Shown here piece by piece: positions 24,095 through 30,691 of a stretch of 34,783 nucleotides of DNA. Location: contig JAADEY010000021.1 in assembly GCA_013153145.1 (NCBI GenBank), positions 1 to 34,783 of the forward strand, read 5' to 3'. The DNA comes from Thermoproteota archaeon (GTDB lineage Archaea > Thermoproteota > Thermoprotei_A > Sulfolobales > Pyrodictiaceae). How positions within the stretch are numbered: the first letter of the stretch is position 1; the number at the start of each line of letters is the position of its first letter. Both the position numbers and the translations under genes were made by a program. The notes under the pieces were generated by a model that saw nothing but the letters and a program-made list of their open reading frames with translations, made no database searches and was not told the DNA's origin.

Positions 24095-24808
24095 ATGGAG
24101 GAGCAACTGGCCGTAGTGACGGGCGCCTCCAGCGGCATAGGGGCTGAGCTCTCGAGGAGGCTGTGCAGGATGGGGTGGAGGGTCATCGGGGCAGCCAGGT
24201 CGGCGGATAAGCTCAACGCGTTAAGAGAGGAGCTCGGCGAGTGCTTCACACCGCTAACAGTAGACCTCGCCGATCCCTCCAGCCTCGAGAGGATAACCGC
24301 CGCCGTGGAGGAGCATGGAGGGAGACTCGGCCTCCTAGTAAACAACGCCGGCTACGCCATAGCCAAGCCCCTGCACATGCACACCCCACGGGAACTCGAA
24401 GACATATTCCTCGTGGACGCCATACGCCCCATACAGCTCACGATAAGACTACTGGAATACATGCCAAGGGGCTCAACAATAGTCAACGTGATAACAGCAG
24501 GAGTCCACGTGAGGATGAGGAGCCTACCATCCTACGGGGCCGCAAAGATAGCCCTCATGTACGCCTCCATGATGCTCAGAGAAGAGCTGGAGGAGAAGGG
24601 CATACACCTCATCGAGGTCTACCCAGGCCCCGTCAAGACAAGGTTCTTCGAGAGAGCAGGCATGAAGACCCCCAAGTGGGCATCAACACCCGAGAAGGTA
24701 GCAGAAGAGATAATCAAGGCGATAGAGAAGAGGAAGAAGACGGTATACATACCAGCACCACTAGCCATCCTAAGACCACTATCAACACCACTACCAATCT
24801 ACTTCTAA
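24095..24808 (+). CDS. Short-chain dehydrogenase/reductase
   Basis: It is a classical SDR of 237 residues. The cofactor loop is TGASSGIG (9-16), DL at 57-58 follows the third strand, NNAG is at 83-86, and the active site YGAAK puts Y147 and K151 in place. The start ATG 24095 follows GGAGGGGGG. The catalytic Ser position (Y minus 13) is Thr134, and the structural Asn of the tetrad (LVN in most members) is Asp108. The enzyme may be active with Thr or be altered. An Arg at residue 35 after the second strand suggests NADP preference. Substrate unknown. The second half of the gene is A/C-rich at wobble positions. Confidence 0.83.
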   Translation: MEEQLAVVTGASSGIGAELSRRLCRMGWRVIGAARSADKLNALREELGECFTPLTVDLADPSSLERITAAVEEHGGRLGLLVNNAGYAIAKPLHMHTPRELEDIFLVDAIRPIQLTIRLLEYMPRGSTIVNVITAGVHVRMRSLPSYGAAKIALMYASMMLREELEEKGIHLIEVYPGPVKTRFFERAGMKTPKWASTPEKVAEEIIKAIEKRKKTVYIPAPLAILRPLSTPLPIYF

Positions 24809-24939
24809 TAACGAGGCCAAAACGGAGGCGTAGACAGAGAAATCCCTGGATCACTGTAGCCGCGAGAAGCCATTCCAATCACAACCTACGCCGGACACCG
24901 AGGAGGCCCTTGAGGACAAATCGCCGAAGACAAGAGTCT

Positions 24940-24948
24940 GTAAATAAG
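24940..24948 (+). promoter_or_regulatory. TATA box for the toxin-antitoxin-like pair
   Basis: GTAAATAAG lies about 36-44 bases upstream of ATG 24984, at a spacing that suits a short leader. It is the only TATA-like element in the 175-base gap after the SDR gene. Confidence 0.4.
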
Positions 24949-24983
24949 GGAGCCAAAAAGCCCAGACACATGGGCCTCGATAC

Positions 24984-25283
24984 ATGACCCAACGATTCGA
25001 CGAAATAATAAGAGCCGTAAGGAGGGAGCTATCCAGAACCAGCAGCCTCATGAGCATGCTATCAGAGCTAATGATCGTCTCTGAGATGTGGGAGGAGAAC
25101 GGGAAAATAAACATCATAGCATGGATACCAGATATTGAGAAAGGGGTGCTAAAATACCGTAAGAAGCACATAATCTACGACCCCGCCTCGAAGCGGATTC
25201 AATGCATTAAAGACCTGAGCAGAAGCTCTGAGGAGACGACACATGCCAGACCACTTCCTCGATACGAGACGCTCGGCACGTAA
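24984..25283 (+). CDS. Hypothetical small protein, candidate antitoxin for the PIN protein
   Basis: It has 99 residues: an N-terminal helix (RFDEIIRAVRRELSRTSSLMSMLSELM), then a small beta part (INIIAWIPDIEKGVLKYRKKHIIYD). The C-terminal 30 residues are of low complexity and may not matter. It is not one of the AbrB-, RHH- or DUF217-type antitoxins that I can recognise. It lies directly upstream of a PIN-domain gene with close spacing, the position an antitoxin would take. The KHIIYDPASKRIQCIKDL strand pattern resembles small DNA- or protein-binding modules. Codon use is mixed, as in its neighbour, and unlike the flanking SDR gene. Confidence 0.45.
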   Translation: MTQRFDEIIRAVRRELSRTSSLMSMLSELMIVSEMWEENGKINIIAWIPDIEKGVLKYRKKHIIYDPASKRIQCIKDLSRSSEETTHARPLPRYETLGT

Positions 25284-25305
25284 AACGCCGAGACACATCC
25301 ACGGC

Positions 25306-25755
25306 ATGATAATACTTGATTCAGGCCCCCTCATAGCACTAGTTGTACATAAACTTGGCCTAGGCTGCAGCAGCGCCGCACCTCCAGAGCTAGTAGATGC
25401 CGTCAAGAAGGTAGAGGAGCGGCTAGGGCTTAGACTCGCCTCGCTCTGGCCCGTTGTCACTGAGGCGCTACATATACTTGACAGTAGGTGTAGAATCTCC
25501 AAGAGGAGTGATGCGCCGGAGAAGATCAAGACAATATGCAAAGCCTTAAGCGAGCTGGCAGAAATCCACATATCCTTCCATGAAGCGCTGAAGAACCTAA
25601 AAGTAGACCTAGATATAGCGGATCCAGCGGTTCTCCTTGCAGCCGAGAGAAGCAAGCCAAGCATCATACTGACCATAGATCAACGCCTACTCAAGGAGGC
25701 TGAAAGAAGGAAGTTGCAGGCATTTACACCCTATATGATAGCATCTCTCTTGTAG
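25306..25755 (+). CDS. PIN-domain ribonuclease (VapC-like toxin)
   Basis: PIN nucleases cut RNA using a cluster of acidic residues around Mg2+ or Mn2+. With the ATG at 25306 the protein is 149 residues. It begins MIILDSGPLIAL with D5, followed by E53 (VVTEAL), D103/D106 (DLDIADPAVLLAAERS) and D125 (ILTIDQRLL), the expected set of four. An ATG at 25243, inside the preceding gene, would add 21 residues that look unlike a PIN start. The small gene just upstream would be the antitoxin. The target RNA is unknown. Confidence 0.75.
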   Translation: MIILDSGPLIALVVHKLGLGCSSAAPPELVDAVKKVEERLGLRLASLWPVVTEALHILDSRCRISKRSDAPEKIKTICKALSELAEIHISFHEALKNLKVDLDIADPAVLLAAERSKPSIILTIDQRLLKEAERRKLQAFTPYMIASLL

Positions 25756-25775
25756 AGCGCAGAGTCTGGTGCCGA

Positions 25776-25886
25776 GGGTGATGTGCAGGGGCTCCGTCTC
25801 GCCCTCGCACATCACCCCGGGAGGATCAGTAAAGGGGGAGTACCCCCACCCCGCTTCACCGCCCCCTGCCTCCCGGGAGGGAGGCA
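25776..25886. repeat. Cluster of three hairpins in a gene-free gap
   Basis: Three inverted repeats lie in a row. GGGTGATGTGC (25776-25786) pairs perfectly with GCACATCACCC (25807-25817). GGGGG (25834-25838) pairs with CCCCC (25843-25847). TGCCTCCC (25867-25874) pairs with GGGAGGCA (25879-25886). The gap 25756-25987 has no convincing ORF. The set could be a structured RNA, a compound terminator after the PIN gene, or an element end. No transcript boundary can be told from sequence. Confidence 0.5.
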
Positions 25887-25987
25887 TTTCCACGGGCTTC
25901 CGGTGACTGTTATGGGTAGGGGGCTTTATAGCTGGTATTCTTGGCGTAGTCGTCTGCTGGAGCGTTAAGGGTTAGGGTTGGGCCGGG

Positions 25988-26485
25988 TTGCGTGGAGTTG
26001 TTGTCCTCGTGGTGGTCTTTGTCGTGGGGTTTGTCTGCGGCTACCTGGCCGCCACCTGGGCTCCCCGCGGCGGTGTAGGAGGAGGGGTCTCTGTCGGCGC
26101 TGGGCTCGCCGAGCCCCTCCACTTGATAAACACTAGTCTCGGCGAGACGTGGGGCGCTATGCTCAACATAACCATGACCCCGCGGGGCCTCAGCCACCCA
26201 GCCCCGGTTGAGAGGGTTGATGTATACGTCCGGGTCAGATCCACCGCTGGGGGCAGGCCTGTATGGCTCAGGGCTGAGTCCTCCTGGAACGGTGCCGTCA
26301 TGGGCCAGGCCCTCACAGCCATTGTGACGGGCGACCACCTGCTCCTACCCGGCAGCCCTGGCCACCTGGAGGTGACCATACTGTCGCCGGGCGACGAGAA
26401 GCCCCTGGAGGCCGTCGTCGCTGTAACCATTCGTGGTGTAGGCACTCTCTACATAGGCCCGGTGAGCCTCGCCGGGAGGAGGTGA
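25988..26485 (+). CDS. Membrane-anchored extracytoplasmic hypothetical protein
   Basis: The 165-residue protein has an N-terminal hydrophobic helix (about residues 3-24) that acts as signal or anchor. After a glycine-rich linker comes a beta-sandwich-like body with alternating strands (VERVDVYVRVRST, GHLEVTILSPG, LEAVVAVTIRGVGTLYIGPVSL) that would sit outside the cell. The TTG start at 25988 gives RGVVVLVVVF at once. A potential N-glycosylation site NIT is at about residue 60. The stop codon lies within a GGAGGTGA ribosome site for the thioredoxin-like gene, so the two are translated together. Family not recognised. Confidence 0.6.
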   Translation: MRGVVVLVVVFVVGFVCGYLAATWAPRGGVGGGVSVGAGLAEPLHLINTSLGETWGAMLNITMTPRGLSHPAPVERVDVYVRVRSTAGGRPVWLRAESSWNGAVMGQALTAIVTGDHLLLPGSPGHLEVTILSPGDEKPLEAVVAVTIRGVGTLYIGPVSLAGRR

Positions 26486-26503
26486 GCCGTCATCCCCCTG
26501 AGG

Positions 26504-26821
26504 GTGTTGAGGCCGAGGAGCCCCGAGGAGATGCTGGAGGCAGTGCTCGCCGCCACCGGTGACGGGCGGCCGGTTGTCCTCACCGCCCACCCCTGCCCCG
26601 ACTGCGCCGTGCTCGAGAGGCTCATCGAGCTAAACGGGCTCGGTGACTGCCCACTCGTGGTAGACGTGCCTCCCGAGGACTGGGCCATCGACCTTGTACT
26701 GGATACCCTCAACGCGCCGGGCGCGCCGGCAGTCATAGACCCCGAGGGCAGGGTTCATGGAGGAGACCCCTATAGGCTGCTGGAGCTCCTTGAGATGCTC
26801 TGCAGGGCGGCTGGCCCCTAG
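26504..26821 (+). CDS. Small thioredoxin/glutaredoxin-like protein
   Basis: The 105-residue sequence has the thioredoxin layout: strand PVVLTAHP, active site C31-P-D-C34, helix AVLERLIELNG, strand CPLVVDV, then APAVIDPEGRVHGGD with the cis-proline. It has no signal peptide. A thiol-disulfide role is likely, possibly with the exported neighbour. The start is unclear. GTG 26504 or TTG 26507 lie more than 18 bases after the strong GGAGGTGA at 26478-26485, whereas in-frame CTG 26498 is closer; all are in the same frame. Confidence 0.7.
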   Translation: MLRPRSPEEMLEAVLAATGDGRPVVLTAHPCPDCAVLERLIELNGLGDCPLVVDVPPEDWAIDLVLDTLNAPGAPAVIDPEGRVHGGDPYRLLELLEMLCRAAGP

Positions 26822-26829
26822 GCTGCATG

Positions 26830-26894
26830 TACATGTGGATGCCCTCCACCGTATACTACTATATACACGTCTCCGGCACCGTGAACGTATACTA
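26830..26894 (+). promoter_or_regulatory. Candidate operator region of csa3
   Basis: TACATGTGGATGCC (26830-26843) is close to TACACGTGGACGCC upstream of csa5 (28325). GTATACTA occurs twice here (26851-26858 and 26887-26894) and again before the 27681 gene (27656). Shared motifs upstream of the regulator and the genes behind it suggest binding sites for one protein, most simply Csa3 itself. Confidence 0.45.
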
Positions 26895-26948
26895 GGAGAG
26901 AGGAGATATTAGCCCCGGCCCCTCCCCTTCATCACGGGATGGGCATAC

Positions 26949-27614
26949 ATGAAGAGCCTTATCGCGACGCTCGGCTTCGACGATAAGCCTATAACGCATG
27001 CGACGCTCATCGACCGCTACGACCTCCTCATCGCCATCGCCCTCAAGACCAGCAGCGAGGCTTGGAGCAGGGTTGAGATGGCCTACCATAAGGCCCTGGG
27101 GGTTGTCCGTGATAGGATTCAGCGCGCCAGGCTCGTGGGCGTGGAGATACCCGCGGGTGTCGGGAGGGAGAGGCTGCTCAGCTGGCTCACCCGCAGGGTT
27201 AAGGAGGTTGTTGAACCAGTTGTACGCGACTCGAGCAGCGTCGTCCTGCAGCTGAGCGGCGGGCCTAGGATGCTCATACTAGCCGTCTACACCGCCGCCA
27301 TGAGCCTCGACGACCCCGAGGCCTCGAAGATCACAGTGATTGTTGAGGGTGAGGGGTTTGCAGCCGAGGCGTGGGAGCCCCTCATAAACCTCAAGCCGGT
27401 GCCGCTCACGAGCCTCCACCGCGCCGTGCTGAAGATACTCCTCGAGGCCGGGGCGCCCCTCGGCCCAACCGACGTCGCGTCGAGGCTAGGGGTCAGCAAG
27501 TCCACCGCCTACAAGTACCTCCGGCAGCTCATGGAGCACGGCCTCGTAGAGAAGGTGAACGAGAAGGGCAAGTACCGGGCCACCGGCAGGGCCCTCGTAA
27601 ACGCTGCTGTATAG
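26949..27614 (+). CDS. csa3: CRISPR-associated transcription regulator Csa3 (CARF-HTH)
   Basis: Csa3 regulators sense cyclic oligoadenylate or related ligands with a CARF domain and control cas genes or CRISPR arrays in type I-A systems. The N-terminal 140 residues are CARF-like: MKSLIATLGFDDKPITHA, then the conserved LSGGPRMLILAVYTAA (about 103-118). The C-terminal part (about 150-215) is a winged helix with TSLHRAVLKILLEAG, DVASRLGVSKSTAYKYLRQL and EHGLVEK. At 221 residues it is of usual length. ATG 26949 is the start. It opens the cas locus, 66 bases before the next gene, and its promoter shares motifs with those of downstream genes. Confidence 0.87.
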   Translation: MKSLIATLGFDDKPITHATLIDRYDLLIAIALKTSSEAWSRVEMAYHKALGVVRDRIQRARLVGVEIPAGVGRERLLSWLTRRVKEVVEPVVRDSSSVVLQLSGGPRMLILAVYTAAMSLDDPEASKITVIVEGEGFAAEAWEPLINLKPVPLTSLHRAVLKILLEAGAPLGPTDVASRLGVSKSTAYKYLRQLMEHGLVEKVNEKGKYRATGRALVNAAV

Positions 27615-27655
27615 GGGCCGGCGTACACCCTCATTTTTAATCCCCCATAATGACG

Positions 27656-27673
27656 GTATACTACACGCGCGTG
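27656..27673 (+). promoter_or_regulatory. GTATACTAC motif and CACGCGCGTG palindrome before the 27681 gene
   Basis: GTATACTAC (27656-27664) repeats the motif found twice upstream of csa3. It runs into the perfect palindrome CACGCGCGTG (27664-27673), which ends seven bases before the ATG at 27681. TTTTTAATC at about 27635-27643 may be the TATA box. A bound protein here would cover the transcription start. Confidence 0.45.
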
Positions 27674-27680
27674 CCTAGCC

Positions 27681-28289
27681 ATGGCCTCCGGGAGCATCAT
27701 AACCCGGGCGCTGAGCGTGGGGCCGGAGCCCCTCCAACGCGTCAGGCTCGGCAGCAGGGATGTACGCCGCCTCCTGAAAAGGAGCCCCGGCGTGATACCC
27801 TTCATAGAGCAGCCGGAGAAGTGCTTCGTGCTCGAGAACGTGGCGGTGGAGGACGACAAGGTAGACCTCCTGGTGGTAGAGCCGGGGCCTAGGAGGGCCA
27901 GCCCAGACCTATACCTCGTCTACCTGCGCTGGTACCGGTATGGCAGCAGGTTCGAGGCCTACTCGGCTGATGAGGCCTACTGGGAGATAGGCCACGACAT
28001 AGAGGCTGCGAGCGACTCGGTGGCAGCCGTCGGCGAGATGGGGTCCTCGAGGGAGCAGTGGGCCCTGGAGCTGAAGAGGAGGATTAAGGAGAGGCTCGGC
28101 GTGAAGAGGCTCTCCGTCGGAGAGGTCTACATGATAGCCGTGTTCGACGAGCTCCCCGCAAGCATAATAGGAATGATGGACTACGTGAACGACGTCGTAG
28201 GGGCATACGTGGACGCCATGCAGATCCAGCTCTTCCGGGGGAGGGGAGGCTGCGAGATGGCCGTGTCAAGCATCTACACGTGGAGGTAA
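27681..28289 (+). CDS. Uncharacterised protein inside the type I-A cas locus
   Basis: I do not recognise this 202-residue protein. It has a basic N-terminal stretch (GSRDVRRLLKRSPG), then an alternating alpha/beta body with KVDLLVVEPG and DLYLVYLRWYRYGSRFEAYSADEAYWEIG. A charged helix (ALELKRRIKERLG) follows, then VGEVYMIAVFDELP and a final helix with GMMDYVNDVVGAYVDAM. No transmembrane segment is seen. It sits between csa3 and csa5 on the same strand. Its promoter carries the GTATACTAC motif also present before csa3, so it is probably co-regulated with the CRISPR genes. An accessory or effector role is inferred from position only. ATG 27681 is the start. Confidence 0.6.
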   Translation: MASGSIITRALSVGPEPLQRVRLGSRDVRRLLKRSPGVIPFIEQPEKCFVLENVAVEDDKVDLLVVEPGPRRASPDLYLVYLRWYRYGSRFEAYSADEAYWEIGHDIEAASDSVAAVGEMGSSREQWALELKRRIKERLGVKRLSVGEVYMIAVFDELPASIIGMMDYVNDVVGAYVDAMQIQLFRGRGGCEMAVSSIYTWR

Positions 28290-28324
28290 AAAGCACCGGT
28301 ATAGGGTCTGCAGAACCGTTCATT

Positions 28325-28343
28325 TACACGTGGACGCCGTGTA
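28325..28343 (+). promoter_or_regulatory. TACACG/CGTGTA inverted repeat upstream of csa5
   Basis: TACACG (28325-28330) and CGTGTA (28338-28343) form a perfect inverted repeat with a seven-base spacer. The left part, TACACGTGGACGCC, matches TACATGTGGATGCC before csa3. TACACGTGGA also occurs at 28275-28284 at the end of the previous gene. CATAGTATAG at 28371-28380 may be the TATA region for the csa5-cas3'' operon. Confidence 0.5.
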
Positions 28344-28395
28344 GGTAGCCGTCTTTTACCGTCCACGGGGCATAGTATAGGCTGGTGCCCTACCC

Positions 28396-28809
28396 GTGCA
28401 GAGTACCGGGGAGCGGGGCGGAGCCCCGAGACTCTACTACATCTCCTGCATACTCTCCTACTTCGCCGAGAACAGGCAGTACGGCGTCCTGGACCGCGTC
28501 GCCAACGCGCTCGGCCCCGACCAGGCCATAGCCGCGCTCTACGACGCCCTCCGCTCCTACCGCAGCAACTGCGTGAAGCCCCCCGAGGAGTTCAACGCCA
28601 TGAAGCCCGAGGAGAAGAGGCTCTGCATGGCATGCGGCAAGGACCCACACGAGCTCGTCTCGAAGGCGAAGTACGAGGTCGAGGAGCTCTCCAAGCTCCT
28701 CCTAGACCCCGCGAGGATCGAGGAGGCGCTACGCCTAGCGAGGGTCGCCGCACTCTACGCACTCACCTACACGGGGGCCGGGCCCCGCTCCAAGCAGGGG
28801 GAGGGGTGA
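28396..28809 (+). CDS. csa5: Type I-A Cascade small subunit Csa5 (Cas11a)
   Basis: Csa5 is the helical small subunit that lines the crRNA-target groove of the type I-A complex. The 137-residue, mostly helical protein starts, after a variable N terminus, with LYYISCILSYFAENRQYG and continues through GPDQAIAALYDALRSY and a long charged helix to RLARVAALYALTYTG. These helices and the position directly before cas7 fit Csa5. CMAC near residue 77-80 is notable. GTG 28396 is the start; a strong ribosome site is not seen, so it may be leaderless or have a short leader. The stop codon overlaps the ribosome site of cas7. Confidence 0.78.
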   Translation: MQSTGERGGAPRLYYISCILSYFAENRQYGVLDRVANALGPDQAIAALYDALRSYRSNCVKPPEEFNAMKPEEKRLCMACGKDPHELVSKAKYEVEELSKLLLDPARIEEALRLARVAALYALTYTGAGPRSKQGEG

Positions 28810-28815
28810 AGACCC

Positions 28816-29853
28816 ATGCCCGTCTACATGGCCGTATCGGCCCGCATACTAGTCAACATGGAAGCACTAAACATGGCTGAGAGCGTAGGCAACGTCGTAC
28901 GCCACCGCCGCGCACCAGTAGTATTCAGGACGGGTACGGGCTTCGTCCTCCGCTACGTGCCCGTCGTGAGCGGTGAGAGCCTGGCACACCACTACCAGCG
29001 CCTACTAGCAGAGCTCGCAAAGCAGCGCGGCCTACCAGTATGCAAGGCCTGCAGCCAGGGAGTCTTCCTCAAGCACGCCGACCGCCAGGTCTTCAAGACC
29101 TATGACGGGATAGCAGACCCTAAGAAGAAGTTCGGGAAGGGAACCGAGGTGGAGAAATACATAGTCGAGAACTGCGTCGTGGAGGACATAGGAGGCTTCC
29201 TCTTCACAGACATGACTATAAAGAGGACCTCGAGGTTCAGGGTAGGCTACATGGTGCCCGCCCTAGACGCCCTTGAGAAGGGCGCGGCAGCAACCGAGGC
29301 CCAGTTCCATGTAAGGTACTCGCCCGGCGCCCAGGCAGGGCAGCAGGCGATATACTACGTTGAGGTGGGGAGCGCCGTCTACGTCTTCAACTACGCTCTC
29401 GACGCCTCAGCGGTAGGCATGTACAGCGCCGAGAACCCCGGCTACTCCGAGAAGACACCATACATACTCAGCAAGGAGGAGAGGCTGAAGAGGGTTGAGC
29501 TGGCCGTCGACGCCCTCGCAGCACTCCTGGGGGGCATGGCGTGGGGCGCTAAGACGAGCAGGTTCATGCCCCACTGGAAGGTGGTCAGCCTAGTAGCCGC
29601 CGTCGCAAGCCCCATACCCTTCACCGTCAGCCCCGGCCACGACAAACACTACCTCGTAGAGACCGTGGAGAGGGCCTGCACCCTGGCAGGCATGGTAGGC
29701 GGCTTCAACGCCACGATATACTACTACGACGACGAGGGCCTCGACAAGCCCAGGGCCTGCAGCGGAGTCGCCGTAGAGGCCTCCAGGAGCTACCTGGAGG
29801 CACTCAACAAGGCCAAGCAGGCGCTCCTGGAGAAGCTGCGTAGGGAGGAGTAA
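28816..29853 (+). CDS. cas7: Type I-A Cascade backbone protein Cas7 (Csa2)
   Basis: Cas7 forms the helical backbone that holds the crRNA. The 345-residue sequence has the Csa2/DevR-type start VYMAVSARILVNMEALNMAESVGN followed by RRAPVVFRTGTGFVLRYVPVVSGESLAHHYQ. Later it has FTDMTIKRTSRFRVGYMVPALDA, and near the end SRFMPHWKVVSLVAAVASPIPFTVSPGH. Cysteines at about 74 and 77 (CKAC) are typical of crenarchaeal members. ATG 28816 lies six bases past the csa5 stop, with GGAGGGGTGA as ribosome site. It would assemble with Cas5, Cas8a and Csa5. Confidence 0.88.
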   Translation: MPVYMAVSARILVNMEALNMAESVGNVVRHRRAPVVFRTGTGFVLRYVPVVSGESLAHHYQRLLAELAKQRGLPVCKACSQGVFLKHADRQVFKTYDGIADPKKKFGKGTEVEKYIVENCVVEDIGGFLFTDMTIKRTSRFRVGYMVPALDALEKGAAATEAQFHVRYSPGAQAGQQAIYYVEVGSAVYVFNYALDASAVGMYSAENPGYSEKTPYILSKEERLKRVELAVDALAALLGGMAWGAKTSRFMPHWKVVSLVAAVASPIPFTVSPGHDKHYLVETVERACTLAGMVGGFNATIYYYDDEGLDKPRACSGVAVEASRSYLEALNKAKQALLEKLRREE

Positions 29854-29874
29854 GCTGGGAGGGGCAGCCTTGTA

Positions 29875-30684
29875 TTGAAGCTAGTAATGGTGGTCTCCAG
29901 GGTAAGGCTCGCCTGGGGCTACAGCATACGCTACGCCGGCGCCAGCGCCGCCCAGCCAGCCCTCCCACTACCCCCGCCAACAAGCATAGTCGGCTTCTAC
30001 GCAGAGCCCCTAGCCAGGCTCGCCGGCCTACCCGAGAAGGGGCCGAGGAGCGTGATCAGCCTACTAGCAGGCGCCGTGTACGCCGCCGCCGCAGGCCTAG
30101 ACCCCGGGGGACGCGTAGGAGTCGCAGTCTACGCCGACGCGACCAGGATACTCAGCCTAGTCTTCCAGAGGAAGAGGAAGGAGTGGCAGAAGTACGCCTG
30201 GGCCGTACAGTCCATGGGGGCGGCCTACGCGCCGGGAGCAACACTATACCTCGCACTACTCCTCGACGCGGAGAAGGCAGCCAGGAGCCTCGGGCTGGCC
30301 ACGGGCAGGCTCATAGAGGCACTGCAGGCAGCCGGCTGGAGGCTCGGGGCGAAGGAGGGCCTAGCAGCACCCGTAGAGACCATCGCCGGCGAGCCCGTAG
30401 GCAGCACGGGCGAGTACGAGTCCATCCTCTACCAGGACAGCCGGGCGGCCAGCCACACACGCGGCACGGTGGTCGAGGTTGACATGTGGGGCCTGGAGGC
30501 GCTGACGAGGAGGAGCCCGACGCCGAGCTACCGGGTCTTCATGGTGCCCGCATCACCCGAGTCCACGCCATCCCTCATACTACCCCCCTACGAGCCCGCC
30601 GCCTTCACGCCGAGGAGCGGGCGCCGTGCCTACTGCCTCGAGGAGGCCCCAGAGGGGCTCTGCGTAGCAGCGGAGACGGGGTGA
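29875..30684 (+). CDS. cas5: Type I-A Cascade subunit Cas5
   Basis: Cas5 caps the 5' handle of the crRNA. The 269-residue protein begins with the RAMP strand LVMVVSRVRLAWGYSIRYAG and then LPLPPPTSIVGFYAEPLARLAG, the PPxTxxG-type loop typical of Cas5. MVPASPESTPSLILPPYEP lies near the end. TTG 29875 has GGGAGGGG ten bases upstream; ATG 29887 in the same frame is an alternative. It lies 21 bases after cas7 and seven before cas8a. Confidence 0.83.
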   Translation: MKLVMVVSRVRLAWGYSIRYAGASAAQPALPLPPPTSIVGFYAEPLARLAGLPEKGPRSVISLLAGAVYAAAAGLDPGGRVGVAVYADATRILSLVFQRKRKEWQKYAWAVQSMGAAYAPGATLYLALLLDAEKAARSLGLATGRLIEALQAAGWRLGAKEGLAAPVETIAGEPVGSTGEYESILYQDSRAASHTRGTVVEVDMWGLEALTRRSPTPSYRVFMVPASPESTPSLILPPYEPAAFTPRSGRRAYCLEEAPEGLCVAAETG

Positions 30685-30691
30685 GCATGGC

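Noticed and set aside
25776-25817. C/D box guide RNA, because GTGATGT resembles a C box
   Set aside because: The match to RTGATGA is imperfect and no D or D' box with proper spacing is present; the 11-bp stem explains the sequence better.
26504-26821. Non-standard GTC or ATC start for the thioredoxin-like gene
   Set aside because: They lie at the ideal distance from GGAGGTGA, but such starts are hardly known; GTG, TTG or CTG in the same frame are simpler.
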